This document shows positions 51,642 through 62,083 of a stretch of 64,000 nt of DNA, one piece after another (the stretch's first letter is position 1; every line of letters begins with the position of its first letter). The notes below the pieces were generated by a model. It had not been told where the DNA came from. It worked only from the letters and a program-made list of their open reading frames with translations, and ran no database searches. A program made the position numbers and the translations under genes. Origin of the DNA: Burkholderia vietnamiensis LMG 10929. GTDB lineage: Bacteria; Pseudomonadota; Gammaproteobacteria; Burkholderiales; Burkholderiaceae. Location of the stretch: assembly GCF_000959445.1 (NCBI RefSeq), contig NZ_CP009631.1, positions 124,001 to 188,000 of the forward strand, in the 5' to 3' direction.

Positions 51642-52520
51642 GCACTGCGCGCCGCCGCCCGCAGCGCGCGCGGCGTCCGTCCGTCGACCGCTGCGGAACA
51701 CGGCCGGGTCGTCGTAGAACGCCGGCGCGGCGTTCGCGTCGCACCAGCCCGGCACGCCGAGCACCGGCAGCGGCGCGAAATCGCGGCTCGTCAGCGCGCG
51801 CGTCGCGAGTTCGTCGGCGATCCGTGCGTCGAGATGCGCGGCGCGGCGCGCGTCGGGCCACGAGAAGTAGTCGTCGCTGACTTCGACGATCCACGCGTGC
51901 GCGGTACACGACTTGTACGGCGCCACCAGCTTCTCGAGTAGCGCATGGCCGACGAGGCGCGCCTCGCAGCGCGTACCCCACGCGGCGCGCGAGCTCACCA
52001 GCAGACGTTGCCAGTCGAAGCCGCGCAGTGCGTCGGCGAGCGCGCGCTCGGCCGTCACGAACAGCGCCGCATTCTCGTCGAACAGCGTGAGCGCATCGCG
52101 CAGCGACCCACGCACCGGCCCGACGCCGCCCGCGGCGTCGATCGCCGCGGCCTGCCGTGCGTTCAGCGCGGCCTTGGTGCGTGGATAGGCGAGCCACACG
52201 AGCGCATTGAAGAAGTCGTGAAGATTGTGGCGGGTCGGCACGCGCCCCGTGTCGGCGATGTGGGTTTCGTATGCGACGCCGGGCGGCAGTTCGGCCTGCG
52301 GCACGAAGCGCAGCGGCCTGCCGCGCCCGCTCGTGCGTGCACCGGCCGCGTCGCCCAATGCATCGAGCAAGGCGGCTTCGCCCGCGAGCGCGGCCACCTG
52401 CAGCAAACGGCCCGGCTCGTCGTACTGCGCGAGCCACGGCGCGGACCAGTCGATCCGCGCGAATTGCGCCGCCCCGCCGTCGGCCGCGTGAGCGGCGGCG
52501 CACGGCGGCGCGACGCTCAC
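51639..52520 (-). CDS. DUF3025 domain-containing protein
   Basis: A 293-residue protein of the DUF3025 family, common in proteobacteria and of unknown function. Family blocks are [42 protein letters not shown] and [16 protein letters not shown]. The start is a GTG at 52520 that overlaps the pyrC stop codon (GTGA), so it is translated together with pyrC. The frame is open further upstream only as a shadow of pyrC. Confidence 0.88.
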   Translation of the reverse strand: MSVAPPCAAAHAADGGAAQFARIDWSAPWLAQYDEPGRLLQVAALAGEAALLDALGDAAGARTSGRGRPLRFVPQAELPPGVAYETHIADTGRVPTRHNLHDFFNALVWLAYPRTKAALNARQAAAIDAAGGVGPVRGSLRDALTLFDENAALFVTAERALADALRGFDWQRLLVSSRAAWGTRCEARLVGHALLEKLVAPYKSCTAHAWIVEVSDDYFSWPDARRAAHLDARIADELATRALTSRDFAPLPVLGVPGWCDANAAPAFYDDPAVFRSGRRTDAARAAGGGAQC

Positions 52521-53581
52521 GCGAACTTCCAGCCGATCGTCTCGCCAGCGCGCAGCGGCACGACCGGCGTATCGCCCGCGAACACCTCGGTCGGCAGCTC
52601 CCAGGTCTCGCGGCGCAGTGTGACCGTGTCGGTGCTGTGCGCCAGGCCGTAGAAATCGGCGCCGAAGCGGCTCGCGAAATTCTCCAGCTTGTCGAGCGCG
52701 CCGGCCTGGTCGAACGCTTCCGCATACAGCTCGAGCGCGTGCAGCGCCGTGTAGCAGCCGGCGCAGCCGCAGGCGGTTTCCTTCGCGCCGCGCGCATGCG
52801 GCGCGCTGTCGGTGCCGAGGAAGAAGCGCGGGTTGCCGGAGGTCGCCGCTTCGACGAGCGCGACGCGGTGCGTCTCGCGCTTGAGCACCGGCAGGCAGTA
52901 GTAATGCGGGCGAATGCCGCCGACGAACAGCGCGTTGCGGCTGTACAGCAGATGCTGCGGCGTGATCGTCGCGCCGAGCAGGCCCGGCGCCGCATCGGCG
53001 TCGCGCACGTAGTCGGCCGCATCCTTCGTCGTGATGTGCTCGAACACGACCTTCAGCGCGGGGAAATCGCGGCGCAGCGGCGTCATCACGCGGTCGATGA
53101 ACACCTTCTCGCGATCGAACATGTCGATCGACGGGTCCGTCACCTCGCCGTGCACGAGCAGCGGCATGCCGGTTTCCTGCATCGCCTCGAGCGTCTTCGC
53201 GCACTTCGCGAGGTCGCTCACGCCGTGATCCGAGTTCGTCGTCGCGCCGGCCGGATACAGCTTCACGCCGTGCACGAAGCCGCTGTCGCGCGCGCGACGA
53301 ACTTCGTCGGGCGCCGTGTTGTCGGTCAGGTACAGCGTCATCAGCGGCTCGAACGCGCTGCCGGCCGGCAGCGCGGCCAGGATCCGGTCGCGATAGGCCT
53401 GCGCGTGCGCGGTCGTCGTGACGGGCGGCTTCAGGTTCGGCATCACGATCGCGCGCGCGAACTGGCGTGCGGTGTGCGGCAGCACCGCGGCCAGCATGTC
53501 GCCGTCGCGCAGGTGCAGATGCAGGTCGTCGGGACGGGCGAGCGTGAGCGTCGCCGGGGAGGAAGCGTTCGAGGCAGTCAT
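52517..53581 (-). CDS. pyrC: Dihydroorotase (PyrC, class II)
   Basis: A 354-residue zinc enzyme of pyrimidine synthesis that cyclises carbamoyl aspartate to dihydroorotate. Metal-site residues are in [13 protein letters not shown], the carboxylated lysine in [14 protein letters not shown], histidines in FEHITTKDA and ITPQHLLY, and the Asp in GTDSAPH. I chose the ATG at 53581 because it matches the E. coli N terminus (MTA...RPDDxHLHLRDG); in-frame ATGs at 53611 and 53635 add unconserved residues. None has a proper ribosome binding site. It is coupled to a DUF3025 gene downstream. Confidence 0.95.
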   Translation of the reverse strand: MTASNASSPATLTLARPDDLHLHLRDGDMLAAVLPHTARQFARAIVMPNLKPPVTTTAHAQAYRDRILAALPAGSAFEPLMTLYLTDNTAPDEVRRARDSGFVHGVKLYPAGATTNSDHGVSDLAKCAKTLEAMQETGMPLLVHGEVTDPSIDMFDREKVFIDRVMTPLRRDFPALKVVFEHITTKDAADYVRDADAAPGLLGATITPQHLLYSRNALFVGGIRPHYYCLPVLKRETHRVALVEAATSGNPRFFLGTDSAPHARGAKETACGCAGCYTALHALELYAEAFDQAGALDKLENFASRFGADFYGLAHSTDTVTLRRETWELPTEVFAGDTPVVPLRAGETIGWKFA

Positions 53582-53790
53582 AGGAGGCGTCGTGAGGAAC
53601 GGGCTGGCCATCGAGGATCGGCGGGGCCGGAGCACGCGTGCACGGGCCGACTGACGGCAAACCGCAACACGGGGCCTTGGGCCGGCGGAATCCGCTTTTT
53701 ACCGCTCGAGGCTCGGTGATATGCTAGGAGCCATATTGTACCGGGGTTCACCCGGTTGGTTACCCTGCTTCCGCCCCCGCCCCAAGTAAA

Positions 53791-54702
53791 ATGTGCCAAC
53801 TCCTAGGAATGAACTGCGCCGCGCCGACGGACGTCACATTCTCCTTCACTGGTTTCGCGGCCCGGGGCGGCCTCACCGATCACCACGCCGACGGCTGGGG
53901 CATCGCGTTCTTCGAGGACAAGGCCTGCCGTCTGTTCATCGATCAGCAGGCCTCGGCCACGTCGCCGCTCGCCGAAATGGTGAAGCGCTATCCGATCAAG
54001 TCGAAGAACACGATCGCGCATATCCGCAAGGCCACGCAAGGCCATATCCTGCTCGAGAACAGCCACCCCTTCATGCGCGAGCTGTGGGGGCGTCACTGGA
54101 TCTTCGCGCATAACGGCGATCTGCAGGACTACGAACCCGATCTCGACGGCAGCGTCTACCACCCGGTCGGCACGACCGACAGCGAGAAGGCGTTCTGCGT
54201 GCTGATGCAAGGGCTGCGCGAGGCATTCCCCGGCGCACAGCCGCCGCTGCCGGAGCTGTTCGAGCGCGTCAGTGAGTTGACGCGCGACATCACCGATCAC
54301 GGCGTATTCAACTTCCTGATGTCGAACGGCCAGGCGCTGTTCGCGCACTGCTCGACGCGACTGCACTACATCGTGCGGCGCTGGCCGTTCTCCACCGCGC
54401 ATCTGGTCGACGAAGACCTGTCGATCGACTTCGCGAAATACACGACGCCCGAAGATCGCGTCGCGGTGATCGCCACGCAGCCGCTGACCGACAACGAAGT
54501 CTGGACGTCGTTCGAGCCCGGCGAGCTGATCATGTTCCAGTGCGGCGACGTCGCCGCGCGGACGCGGATTCCGGTGCCGGAGCGCGTGCTCGAGAAGCTG
54601 CGCAACCCGGCGCTCGACGCGTCGGCCTCGGCGCCGTGCGGCGGCACGCGTCGCGAGGCGCTGGCCGCCGCGGACGACGCCGACGACGCGATCGATTTCT
54701 GA
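53791..54702 (+). CDS. Class II glutamine amidotransferase (YafJ-like)
   Basis: A 303-residue protein made almost entirely of an N-terminal-nucleophile glutaminase domain. The catalytic Cys is residue 2 (MCQLLGMN), exposed after Met removal, which fixes the start at 53791. Other site residues lie in HADGWGIAFF, HIRKATQG, NSHPFMRELWGRHWIFAHNGDL and GTTDSEKAF. The family (YafJ in E. coli) lacks a known synthase partner, and the role is unknown. Confidence 0.9.
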   Translation: MCQLLGMNCAAPTDVTFSFTGFAARGGLTDHHADGWGIAFFEDKACRLFIDQQASATSPLAEMVKRYPIKSKNTIAHIRKATQGHILLENSHPFMRELWGRHWIFAHNGDLQDYEPDLDGSVYHPVGTTDSEKAFCVLMQGLREAFPGAQPPLPELFERVSELTRDITDHGVFNFLMSNGQALFAHCSTRLHYIVRRWPFSTAHLVDEDLSIDFAKYTTPEDRVAVIATQPLTDNEVWTSFEPGELIMFQCGDVAARTRIPVPERVLEKLRNPALDASASAPCGGTRREALAAADDADDAIDF

Positions 54703-55329
54703 GCCGCACGCGCCGCCCTTCCTTCACCGTCGCAGCATGACGAAGCGACCGCGGAACGACCGCGGAACGACCGGCCGCGCGACGAGCCATTGCCGAACAG
54801 CGCGCCGCTCGTTCGCCGGCAATCGGTTTTCGTTTCAATCAAACCACAATGACGCGCGCCAACCCGCGGCGACGCAACATTAACTTTATTTAATCAACAT
54901 TCACGCGAAAATAATATATACGTGATAAAACGAAACGCCTTTTAAATCCCCGCCCACCTTCCGGAAGCCATATTCTATCGCAGCGCCGTTTTGGAACAGT
55001 GCGCCAGCCCACCGTCGAGCGACGGGATTACCCCGCCTCGCACGATATCGCTCAAGCCTTTACCAGAAAGGCTTTCGGTTCGATTCATCACATAATTCAA
55101 AAATACCGGACCGAGTCGACATTATCACAACGGCACTCATTTTTTTGATAATCCTTCGCGATTCAGATCAGTAGACTCCGCTCATCCTCGGTATATCGAA
55201 AAGCGATTCACGTGACGACGGCAATGCGGCCAATGGCGCGCACGCCGGCTCGAACCATTTTCGGCCGCGGAATGCGCTTTCACCGCGCCGCGGTGGATAT
55301 CACTTCAAAAAAAGCAAAGAGGGGTTGTC
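54703..55329 (+). promoter_or_regulatory. AT-rich intergenic region upstream of the autotransporter
   Basis: About 630 bases without a supported gene. From about 54840 to 55220 the composition falls far below the surrounding GC level, with runs such as AAATAATATATACG. A dyad TCACG-N15-CGTGA spans 54901-54925 around this run and could be an operator or promoter. The region probably holds the control sequences of the autotransporter; AT-rich islands of this kind are typical targets of H-NS-like silencers. Confidence 0.55.
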
Positions 55330-58300
55330 GTGAATCACTCATTTCGATCGATATGGAGCGAAGCCGCCGGCTGCTGGGTCGCGGTTGCAGAGACAGCCCG
55401 GGCACGCGGCAAGCGCTCGGGCAGCACATCGGCCACGAGCCGTCGCGCGAGCCGCGACGCGATCCGGCTGGCGCCGCTGCGCGCCGCGATGGCCGGCGCC
55501 GCGTTCGCCGCGCTGTCGGCCGGCGCCGCACATGCATCGACCTGCGGCAACGGGTCGGCGGTCGCGAGCGGCGGCAGCTGCACCGTCGGCAGCTTCAGCC
55601 CGACCGTGAACGACAACCTGGCCGGGGCGACGACCGTCACGGGCGGCGATACCGTCGCCGCCACCGGCGCATGGACCAGCCAGAACGGCGGCGACGCCGG
55701 CTACACGCGCGTCCCGCTCGGCACGACCACGATCGTGACCGGCAATCCCGACCAGCCGCTGGTCTCGCTCGGCGGCAAGACGCAGAGCGTCAGCACGCCC
55801 GATTCGATCACCGGCACCCACGCATCGGTCGCGACCTACAACTCGTCCGCGTTCGCCGGATCGACGCTCGGCGCGACCTACGTGCCCCTCTATCACGACG
55901 TTGACGGCAACCAGTACCTGAACACGCGGATCGGCACCGTCGAGCGCTCGGGCGGCACACTGAACGTGTCGCTCGGCAACGCGGCGAACGCGCCCGACGC
56001 GGCCGGCAACGCGATCACGATCGCGGCGAAGCAGACGGACCTCGCCTTCGCGGACGGCACCGGCACCGCGTCAAGCGTCGTCAACTGGAACTCGCGCAAC
56101 CAGGTGCTGTTCACGACCGGCGACTACGTCGAGGCCGGCGGCGCGGTGGGCAACCTGCAGCTCGACGTGCCGGCCTACGCGGGCACCTTCACCGCGTTCG
56201 ACGGCAGCCGCTGGCGCGTCGACGACGCCGCGTCGCTCGCCGCATACAACGACTTTCTCGTACGCTCGGTCCGCAGCGGCGCGCTCGGCTCGCAAGCCGC
56301 GTACGACAGCGCGTTCAGCCAGGCCGTCACGTTCTCGCGGCAGACCTTCCAGTACGCGAACGACGTGTCGGCCGGCGACAAGAACACGTTGCCGATCGAC
56401 CATCTGGCCGCGCTGCACGGCACCGGCGCGAGCGCGACGCTGCATATCGGCCGAGACGGCCAGATCGACTTCCGCGGCACCAGCGCGATCGAATCGAGCT
56501 CGGCGGTGCTCGCGGAAAACGGCGCGCAGTTCGTCAACGACGGCAGCCTGTCGGGCGACTTCACGCTCGTGCGGCTGCTCACCGGTGCGAGCGGCGTCAA
56601 CAACGGCGTGATCTCGTCCGGCTACGCGGCCGGCGAGAACTTCGACACCGCCGGCGCCGCGCCGCCCGAGAACTTCGGCTTCCACGCCTACACCGAGGGC
56701 AACGGCGTGTACGCGAACGGCACGGGCACCACGTTCGTGAACAACGGCGTGATGAACGTCGCCGCATGGACGCTCGACGGCAACCGGCCGACCCTGCTCA
56801 GCTACGCGATCGCGGCGACCGACGGCGCAACCGCGTCGAACGCCGGCACGCTGAACGTCGGCGTCAACGCAACCACGCTCGACAGCCAGGTGATCGGCGG
56901 CCTCGCGGACGGCGGCGCCTTCACCAACGAGGCCGGCGGCACGATCTACGTCGGACGCGCGGCGCAGTACCGGCCGGGCGCGGCGGCGGCCGACGTCGCA
57001 CTGTCCGCGCACGGCTACGGCATCCTGCTCGGCGCGTCGGGCACGGCCGCGAACCTCGGCTCGATCGTGATCGGCTCGCAGACGCAGAACGGCGCCGCGA
57101 TGGCGAGCATCGGCTCGTCGTCCGGCACGCTGCGCAACGCCGGCACGATCGTCGTGAACGGTGCGGCGCCCGGCACGCCGCTCGCGAACGTCGGGATGCT
57201 CGCGGCCGACACGGCCGCGACCGTGACCAACACGGGCACGATCACGCTGAACGGCGTGAACGGCATCGGCATCATGGTGGTCGGCACCGGCTCGACCGCC
57301 ACGGCCGCGACGTCGACCGGCACGATCGACGTCGCCGGCGGGCTGGACGCGGCGTCGGACACGCGAAATTACGGCGTCTGGGCCGAAGGCCCGCGCGCGA
57401 AGGCCACGCTCGACGGCGCGCTCGACCTGACCGGCAATGGCGCGATCGGCGCCCACGCGCGCGCGGGCGCCGCGATCGACGTCGGCGCGAACGCCGTGCC
57501 GCGCTTCACGTCCGGTACGAACCAGATCGGCTTCTACGTGTACGGCGCCGGCTCGACGATCAACGTGGCCGCGCAGCGGCTGAGCGTCGATACCGACGAC
57601 TCGACGCTGTTCCGCATCGCAGCCGGCGCGGCCTACACGGGCGCGTCGGCCGCCGGCACGCTGACGACCGACGTGAACGGCGAGCGCGCGCGCGGCGTGC
57701 TCGCGACCGGCGCCGGCACGACGCTCTCGACCGGCTCCGCGACCTACAACGTGCGCGGCGCGAACGGCATCGCGGTGGCGGTCGAGGGCGGCGCACACGG
57801 CACGATCGACGCCGGCGCGACGATCAACCTGAACGCGGCGGGCGCCACGGCGGGCGTGGTCGACGGCCAGGCCCACGACCTGGCCGGCGCGAACGCCGGC
57901 GCGCCGGTCGCGACGGTGCTCGGCAACGACGCGGCCGTCATGTCGTCGAGCGCCGGCGTGACCGGGTTCGTTGCGCGCAACCTCGGCACGCTGGAGAACC
58001 GCAACGCGGTGCTGCTGACCGGCGCCGGCTCGACCGGCGTCGCGATCGGCGCGCTCGGCACGGTCGACAGCATGTCGACGATCCGCGTGTCGGACGGCAC
58101 CGGCGCGCTCGTGCAAGGCGCGTCGGCCGTGCTGAACAACGCGGGCACGATCGGCGCCGACGACGGCGTCGCCGGCGTGCATCTGACCGGCGCGGGCGCG
58201 TCGGTCGTGCTGTCGGGCGCGGGCACCATCGTCGCGAACGGGAGCGCGCACGGCGTGCTGATCGACTCGAGCGTCGCGAACGGCGCGCTCGCGGCCGGCG

Positions 58301-60567
58301 CGACGTCGATCGCGGTGGGCGGCGGCGGCGCCGGCATCGACAACCTCGGTACCAACACGACGATCGTGCTGTCGGGCACGCAGATCGGCACGACCGGCAA
58401 CGGCGCCGACGGCATCTCGTCGACGGGCGCGGGCACGCGCATCGCGACCGATGCGGCGAGCGTCGTGCGCACCGCGGGCGAAAACGCGCGCGGCATCGTC
58501 GTGGCCGGCGCCGATGCGACGCTGGCCGCCGACGGCACCACCGTCTCGACCACCGGCGCCGGCGCGCATGGGCTGGTCGTCGGCGGCGGCGCGACCGCGC
58601 TGCTGTCGGGCGCGAAGATCGCGGCGGCGGGCGCGGCAGCCGACGGCGTCGTCGCGCAAAACGGCGGCCGGATCGGCGACACCGGCTCGACGCTCACGAG
58701 CGCGGCCGGCAACGGCGCGACCGTCGACGGCGGCGGCGTGCTCGCGCTGACCGGCACGACGCTGCACGGCGCGACGGCCGGCTTGCTGAGCGTCGACTCG
58801 CGCGCGAGCGGCGCGACGAGTTCGGTGCTGGTCGACGGCGGTAGCGTCGCGTCGGTCGCCGGCCCGGCGTTCGCCGCGCGCGGCGGCGTGGTCGACATCG
58901 CGGTACGCAACGGCACCGTCGTGACGGCCGGCAACGGCACGCTGCTCGACCTCGCGAACGGCAGCGTCGCGCGCTTCGACGCTTCGGCCGTGACGCTGGC
59001 CGGCGACATCGTGTCGGACGCGTCGAGCACCGGCACCGTGTCGCTGACGAACGGCACGACGCTGACCGGCAAGATCGATCCGGTCGCGCTGAACGTCGAC
59101 GCGACGAGCGCATGGCGGATCACCGGCAGCTCGGTGCTGAGCAGCCTGAACAACGCGGGCCTGGTCGCATTCGCCGCGCCGTCGGGCGCGCCGACGGCGG
59201 CCGGCAGCTACAAGACGCTGACCACCGGCGGCTACGTCGGCAACGGCGGCACGATCGCGCTGAACACCTATCTCGGCGCCGACGCGTCGCCGACCGACCG
59301 GCTGATCGTGAACGGCGGCGCCGCGAGCGGCACGACGGCGCTGAAGATCGCGAACACCGCCGGCAGCGGCGCGCAGACGACCGGCGACGGCATTCCGGTG
59401 GTGGTCACGGCGAACGGCGGCACGACGGCCGCGTCCGCGTTCCATCTCGCCGGCCCGGTCCAGGCCGGCGCATACGAATACCGGCTCTATCGCGGCGGCC
59501 AGCTCGACGCGAACGGCTGGTATCTGCGCTCGCAGCTCGATCCGTCCAACCAGGTCATCGCGGTCGGCCCGCTGACCGCCGGCGGCGGCGCCGGCACGCT
59601 CGCGTACCGTCCGGGCGTCGCGGGCTTCGCGATGACGCCGCTCCTGAACGCCGACTACGGCTTCTCGACGCTCGGCAAGCTGCACGAGCGCGTCGGCGAC
59701 GTGTACAACGTCGACAAGCAGGCGCCCGGCAATCGCGACGGCGTGTGGGGCCGCATCGGCGGACAGAGCTTCGATGCGAACGCGGGCCGCTTCGCGGCCG
59801 ACGAGCGCACCTTCTTCGCGCAGTTCGGCAAGGACTGGACGCTCGGCCAGGCGCCGGACGGCGGCAGCACGCATGCGGGCGTGACGGCGAGCATCGGCGT
59901 GTCGAATGCGAGCTTCAGCGATCCGGCGCGCGTCGATGCGCCCGGCCTGTCGACGTCGACCGGCTCGGTCGAGATGCACGCGCAGAGCGCCGGCGGCTAC
60001 TGGACGCGCTATCTGGCCGACGGCACCTACTTCGACAGCGTCGGGCAGGTCACGCACTACGGCAACCGCTATCGCGACAGCTACGGCAACGACGCATCGC
60101 AGAACGGCTTCGGCATCGCGCTGTCGCAGGAAGCCGGCAAGCCGTTCGGCATCGGCGCCACGCCGATCGCGATCGAACCGCAGGCGCAGCTGATGTATCA
60201 GTACCTGAAGCTGAACGGGTTCAACGACAGCGTGTCGGCGGTGTCGGGCACGACGAGCCATGCGCTGCGTGGACGCCTCGGCGTACGGATGTTCCGGCCG
60301 AACCTCGGGGCGAGCGCGTTGGGCGCGGCGACGCCGTATTTCACGGCCGACGTGCTGCACGACTTCCTGTCGCCGGGCCAGACCGTCGTCGGCGGCACGC
60401 CGTTCGCGACGCATCTGGGCCGCACGTGGTACGAGCTCGGCCTCGGCGTGACCGCGGCCTTCGGCAAGTCGGGCACGCTGTACGCGAACGTCAAATACGC
60501 GCGCAACATCGGCGGCGACTACCGGCGCAGCGTCACCGGCCAGGCCGGCTACCGCTACAGCTGGTAA
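55330..60567 (+). CDS. Large type V autotransporter with ESPR signal and beta-barrel domain
   Basis: A 1,745-residue secreted surface protein. Residues 1 to about 46 are an extended signal peptide region (MNHSFRSIWSEAAGCWVAVAE), followed by a classical signal sequence with cleavage near AHA-ST at residue 69. The passenger (about 70-1430) is a repetitive beta-solenoid built of Ala/Gly/Thr/Asn-rich strands with recurring NAGTI and GAGT motifs, plus a Cys pair near its start. The last about 280 residues are an autotransporter beta-barrel (VWGRIGGQSFDAN, ending YRYSW with the terminal aromatic residue). The start is a GTG with GAGGGG upstream. Likely an adhesin-type or self-associating protein; no protease triad was seen. 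It stands alone behind an AT-rich region. Confidence 0.93.
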   Translation: MNHSFRSIWSEAAGCWVAVAETARARGKRSGSTSATSRRASRDAIRLAPLRAAMAGAAFAALSAGAAHASTCGNGSAVASGGSCTVGSFSPTVNDNLAGATTVTGGDTVAATGAWTSQNGGDAGYTRVPLGTTTIVTGNPDQPLVSLGGKTQSVSTPDSITGTHASVATYNSSAFAGSTLGATYVPLYHDVDGNQYLNTRIGTVERSGGTLNVSLGNAANAPDAAGNAITIAAKQTDLAFADGTGTASSVVNWNSRNQVLFTTGDYVEAGGAVGNLQLDVPAYAGTFTAFDGSRWRVDDAASLAAYNDFLVRSVRSGALGSQAAYDSAFSQAVTFSRQTFQYANDVSAGDKNTLPIDHLAALHGTGASATLHIGRDGQIDFRGTSAIESSSAVLAENGAQFVNDGSLSGDFTLVRLLTGASGVNNGVISSGYAAGENFDTAGAAPPENFGFHAYTEGNGVYANGTGTTFVNNGVMNVAAWTLDGNRPTLLSYAIAATDGATASNAGTLNVGVNATTLDSQVIGGLADGGAFTNEAGGTIYVGRAAQYRPGAAAADVALSAHGYGILLGASGTAANLGSIVIGSQTQNGAAMASIGSSSGTLRNAGTIVVNGAAPGTPLANVGMLAADTAATVTNTGTITLNGVNGIGIMVVGTGSTATAATSTGTIDVAGGLDAASDTRNYGVWAEGPRAKATLDGALDLTGNGAIGAHARAGAAIDVGANAVPRFTSGTNQIGFYVYGAGSTINVAAQRLSVDTDDSTLFRIAAGAAYTGASAAGTLTTDVNGERARGVLATGAGTTLSTGSATYNVRGANGIAVAVEGGAHGTIDAGATINLNAAGATAGVVDGQAHDLAGANAGAPVATVLGNDAAVMSSSAGVTGFVARNLGTLENRNAVLLTGAGSTGVAIGALGTVDSMSTIRVSDGTGALVQGASAVLNNAGTIGADDGVAGVHLTGAGASVVLSGAGTIVANGSAHGVLIDSSVANGALAAGATSIAVGGGGAGIDNLGTNTTIVLSGTQIGTTGNGADGISSTGAGTRIATDAASVVRTAGENARGIVVAGADATLAADGTTVSTTGAGAHGLVVGGGATALLSGAKIAAAGAAADGVVAQNGGRIGDTGSTLTSAAGNGATVDGGGVLALTGTTLHGATAGLLSVDSRASGATSSVLVDGGSVASVAGPAFAARGGVVDIAVRNGTVVTAGNGTLLDLANGSVARFDASAVTLAGDIVSDASSTGTVSLTNGTTLTGKIDPVALNVDATSAWRITGSSVLSSLNNAGLVAFAAPSGAPTAAGSYKTLTTGGYVGNGGTIALNTYLGADASPTDRLIVNGGAASGTTALKIANTAGSGAQTTGDGIPVVVTANGGTTAASAFHLAGPVQAGAYEYRLYRGGQLDANGWYLRSQLDPSNQVIAVGPLTAGGGAGTLAYRPGVAGFAMTPLLNADYGFSTLGKLHERVGDVYNVDKQAPGNRDGVWGRIGGQSFDANAGRFAADERTFFAQFGKDWTLGQAPDGGSTHAGVTASIGVSNASFSDPARVDAPGLSTSTGSVEMHAQSAGGYWTRYLADGTYFDSVGQVTHYGNRYRDSYGNDASQNGFGIALSQEAGKPFGIGATPIAIEPQAQLMYQYLKLNGFNDSVSAVSGTTSHALRGRLGVRMFRPNLGASALGAATPYFTADVLHDFLSPGQTVVGGTPFATHLGRTWYELGLGVTAAFGKSGTLYANVKYARNIGGDYRRSVTGQAGYRYSW

Positions 60568-60620
60568 CGCAGGACGCGTCGCGTCGCCCGTGCGCCGCTG
60601 CCGTTCGGCGGCAGCGGCCG

Positions 60621-60652
60621 AAAAAAACCGCCCGGCGCTGGGCCGGGCGGTT
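60621..60652 (-). terminator. Intrinsic terminator of the glt operon
   Basis: On the minus strand CCGCCCGGC and GCCGGGCGG pair across a 5-nt loop, followed by seven T residues, about 35 bases after the gltL stop codon. It also faces the end of the autotransporter gene. Confidence 0.9.
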
Positions 60653-60683
60653 CGTCGAAGCGGCGTGCGCTACACGGGAGCGT

Positions 60684-61409
60684 TCAGTGGAGGATTTTCG
60701 CGAGGAAGTCCTTCGCGCGATCCGACTTCGGATTCGAGAAGAAATCGTCCTTGCGGTCGTCCTCGACGATCGCGCCCTTGTCCATGAAGATCACGCGATG
60801 GGCGACCTTCTTCGCGAAGCCCATTTCGTGCGTGACGACCATCATCGTCATCCCTTCCTGCGCGAGTTCGACCATCACGTCGAGCACCTCGTTGATCATT
60901 TCCGGATCGAGCGCGGAGGTCGGCTCGTCGAACAGCATCGCGATCGGGTCCATCGACAGCGCGCGCGCGATCGCGACGCGTTGCTGCTGGCCGCCCGACA
61001 GCTGGCCCGGAAACTTGTGCGCGTGCGCCTTCAGCCCGACGCGATCGAGCAGCTTCAAGCCCTTGTCGGTCGCCTCGTCCTTGCTGCGGCCGAGCACCTT
61101 GATCTGCGCGAGCGTCAGGTTCTCGGTGATCGATAGGTGCGGGAACAGCTCGAAATGCTGGAACACCATCCCGACCTTCGAGCGCAGCTTCGACAGGTTC
61201 GTCTTCTTGTCGCCGACCGACTGGCCGTTCACGAGGATCTCGCCCTGCTGGAACGGCTCCAGGCCGTTGACCGTCTTGATCAGCGTCGACTTGCCCGAGC
61301 CCGACGGCCCGCACACCACGACGACCTCGCCCTTGCTGACCTCGGTCGTGCAATCGGTGAGGACCTGAAACTGGCCGTACCACTTCGAAACGTTCTTGAT
61401 GGAAATCAT
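60684..61409 (-). CDS. gltL: Glutamate/aspartate ABC transporter ATP-binding protein
   Basis: A 241-residue ATPase of the polar amino acid uptake family. Walker A GPSGSGKS is at residues 34-41, followed by the Q-loop [11 protein letters not shown], signature LSGGQQQR and Walker [12 protein letters not shown]. Its ATG overlaps the gltK stop by four bases. It powers the gltI-gltJ-gltK system encoded upstream. Confidence 0.95.
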   Translation of the reverse strand: MISIKNVSKWYGQFQVLTDCTTEVSKGEVVVVCGPSGSGKSTLIKTVNGLEPFQQGEILVNGQSVGDKKTNLSKLRSKVGMVFQHFELFPHLSITENLTLAQIKVLGRSKDEATDKGLKLLDRVGLKAHAHKFPGQLSGGQQQRVAIARALSMDPIAMLFDEPTSALDPEMINEVLDVMVELAQEGMTMMVVTHEMGFAKKVAHRVIFMDKGAIVEDDRKDDFFSNPKSDRAKDFLAKILH

Positions 61410-62083
61410 CTTGTGACCTTTTTCTGGAGACCTTTGACGAGGGCAGAAGCCAACGAGCAAATCACGAAATAGCATGCGCCGGCGAACAGCACCATCTCGA
61501 CGGTCGTGCCGTCGCGATCGCCGACGTTCGCGGCCGTGCGGAAGAAGTCCGCGAGACTGATCACGTACACGAGCGACGTGTCCTGGAACAGCACGATCGC
61601 CTGCGTGAGCAGCAGCGGCACCATCGCGCGAAACGCCTGCGGCAGGATCACGAGGCGCATCGCCTGCGCGTAGTTCATGCCGAGCGCGAACGCGGCGTTC
61701 ACCTGCCCGCGCGGCACCGCCTGGATGCCGGCGCGAATGATCTCGGAATAATACGCGGCCTCGAACAGCGAGAACGCGACCATCGCCGACGCGAGCCGGA
61801 TGTCGATCGTCGGCGACAGCCCGAGCACGCCCTGCAGCAGCTGCGGCACGATCAGGAAGAACCACAGCAGCACCATCACGAGCGGGATCGAGCGGAACAC
61901 CGTCACGTAGCCCTTCGCGAACCACGCGAGCGGCTTCACGCCGGACAGCCGCATCAGCGCCAGCAGCGTGCCCCAGACGATGCCGATCACGATCGCGATC
62001 AGCGTGATCTTGAACGTGACGATCGCCCCGGTCCACAGCGTCGGTATCGCGCCGGGAATACTACTCCAGTCGAACTGATGCAT
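61406..62083 (-). CDS. gltK: Glutamate/aspartate ABC transporter permease
   Basis: A 225-residue inner-membrane permease of the HisMQ type with about five membrane helices. The EAA loop that docks the ATPase is visible as [28 protein letters not shown]. Its start overlaps the gltJ stop by one base, a sign of coupling. Confidence 0.94.
   Translation of the reverse strand: MHQFDWSSIPGAIPTLWTGAIVTFKITLIAIVIGIVWGTLLALMRLSGVKPLAWFAKGYVTVFRSIPLVMVLLWFFLIVPQLLQGVLGLSPTIDIRLASAMVAFSLFEAAYYSEIIRAGIQAVPRGQVNAAFALGMNYAQAMRLVILPQAFRAMVPLLLTQAIVLFQDTSLVYVISLADFFRTAANVGDRDGTTVEMVLFAGACYFVICSLASALVKGLQKKVTR

Noticed and set aside
53787-53792. TAAAAT as a -10 box for the glutamine amidotransferase gene
   Set aside because: It overlaps the start codon itself; the catalytic Cys2 fixes that start, so transcription cannot begin downstream of it.
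56071-60414. A 1,447-codon open frame on the minus strand through the autotransporter gene
   Set aside because: It is an antisense shadow produced by the high-GC, repetitive passenger; the product is Arg/Ala-rich with no recognisable domain, and the plus strand has signal peptide, passenger and barrel in order.
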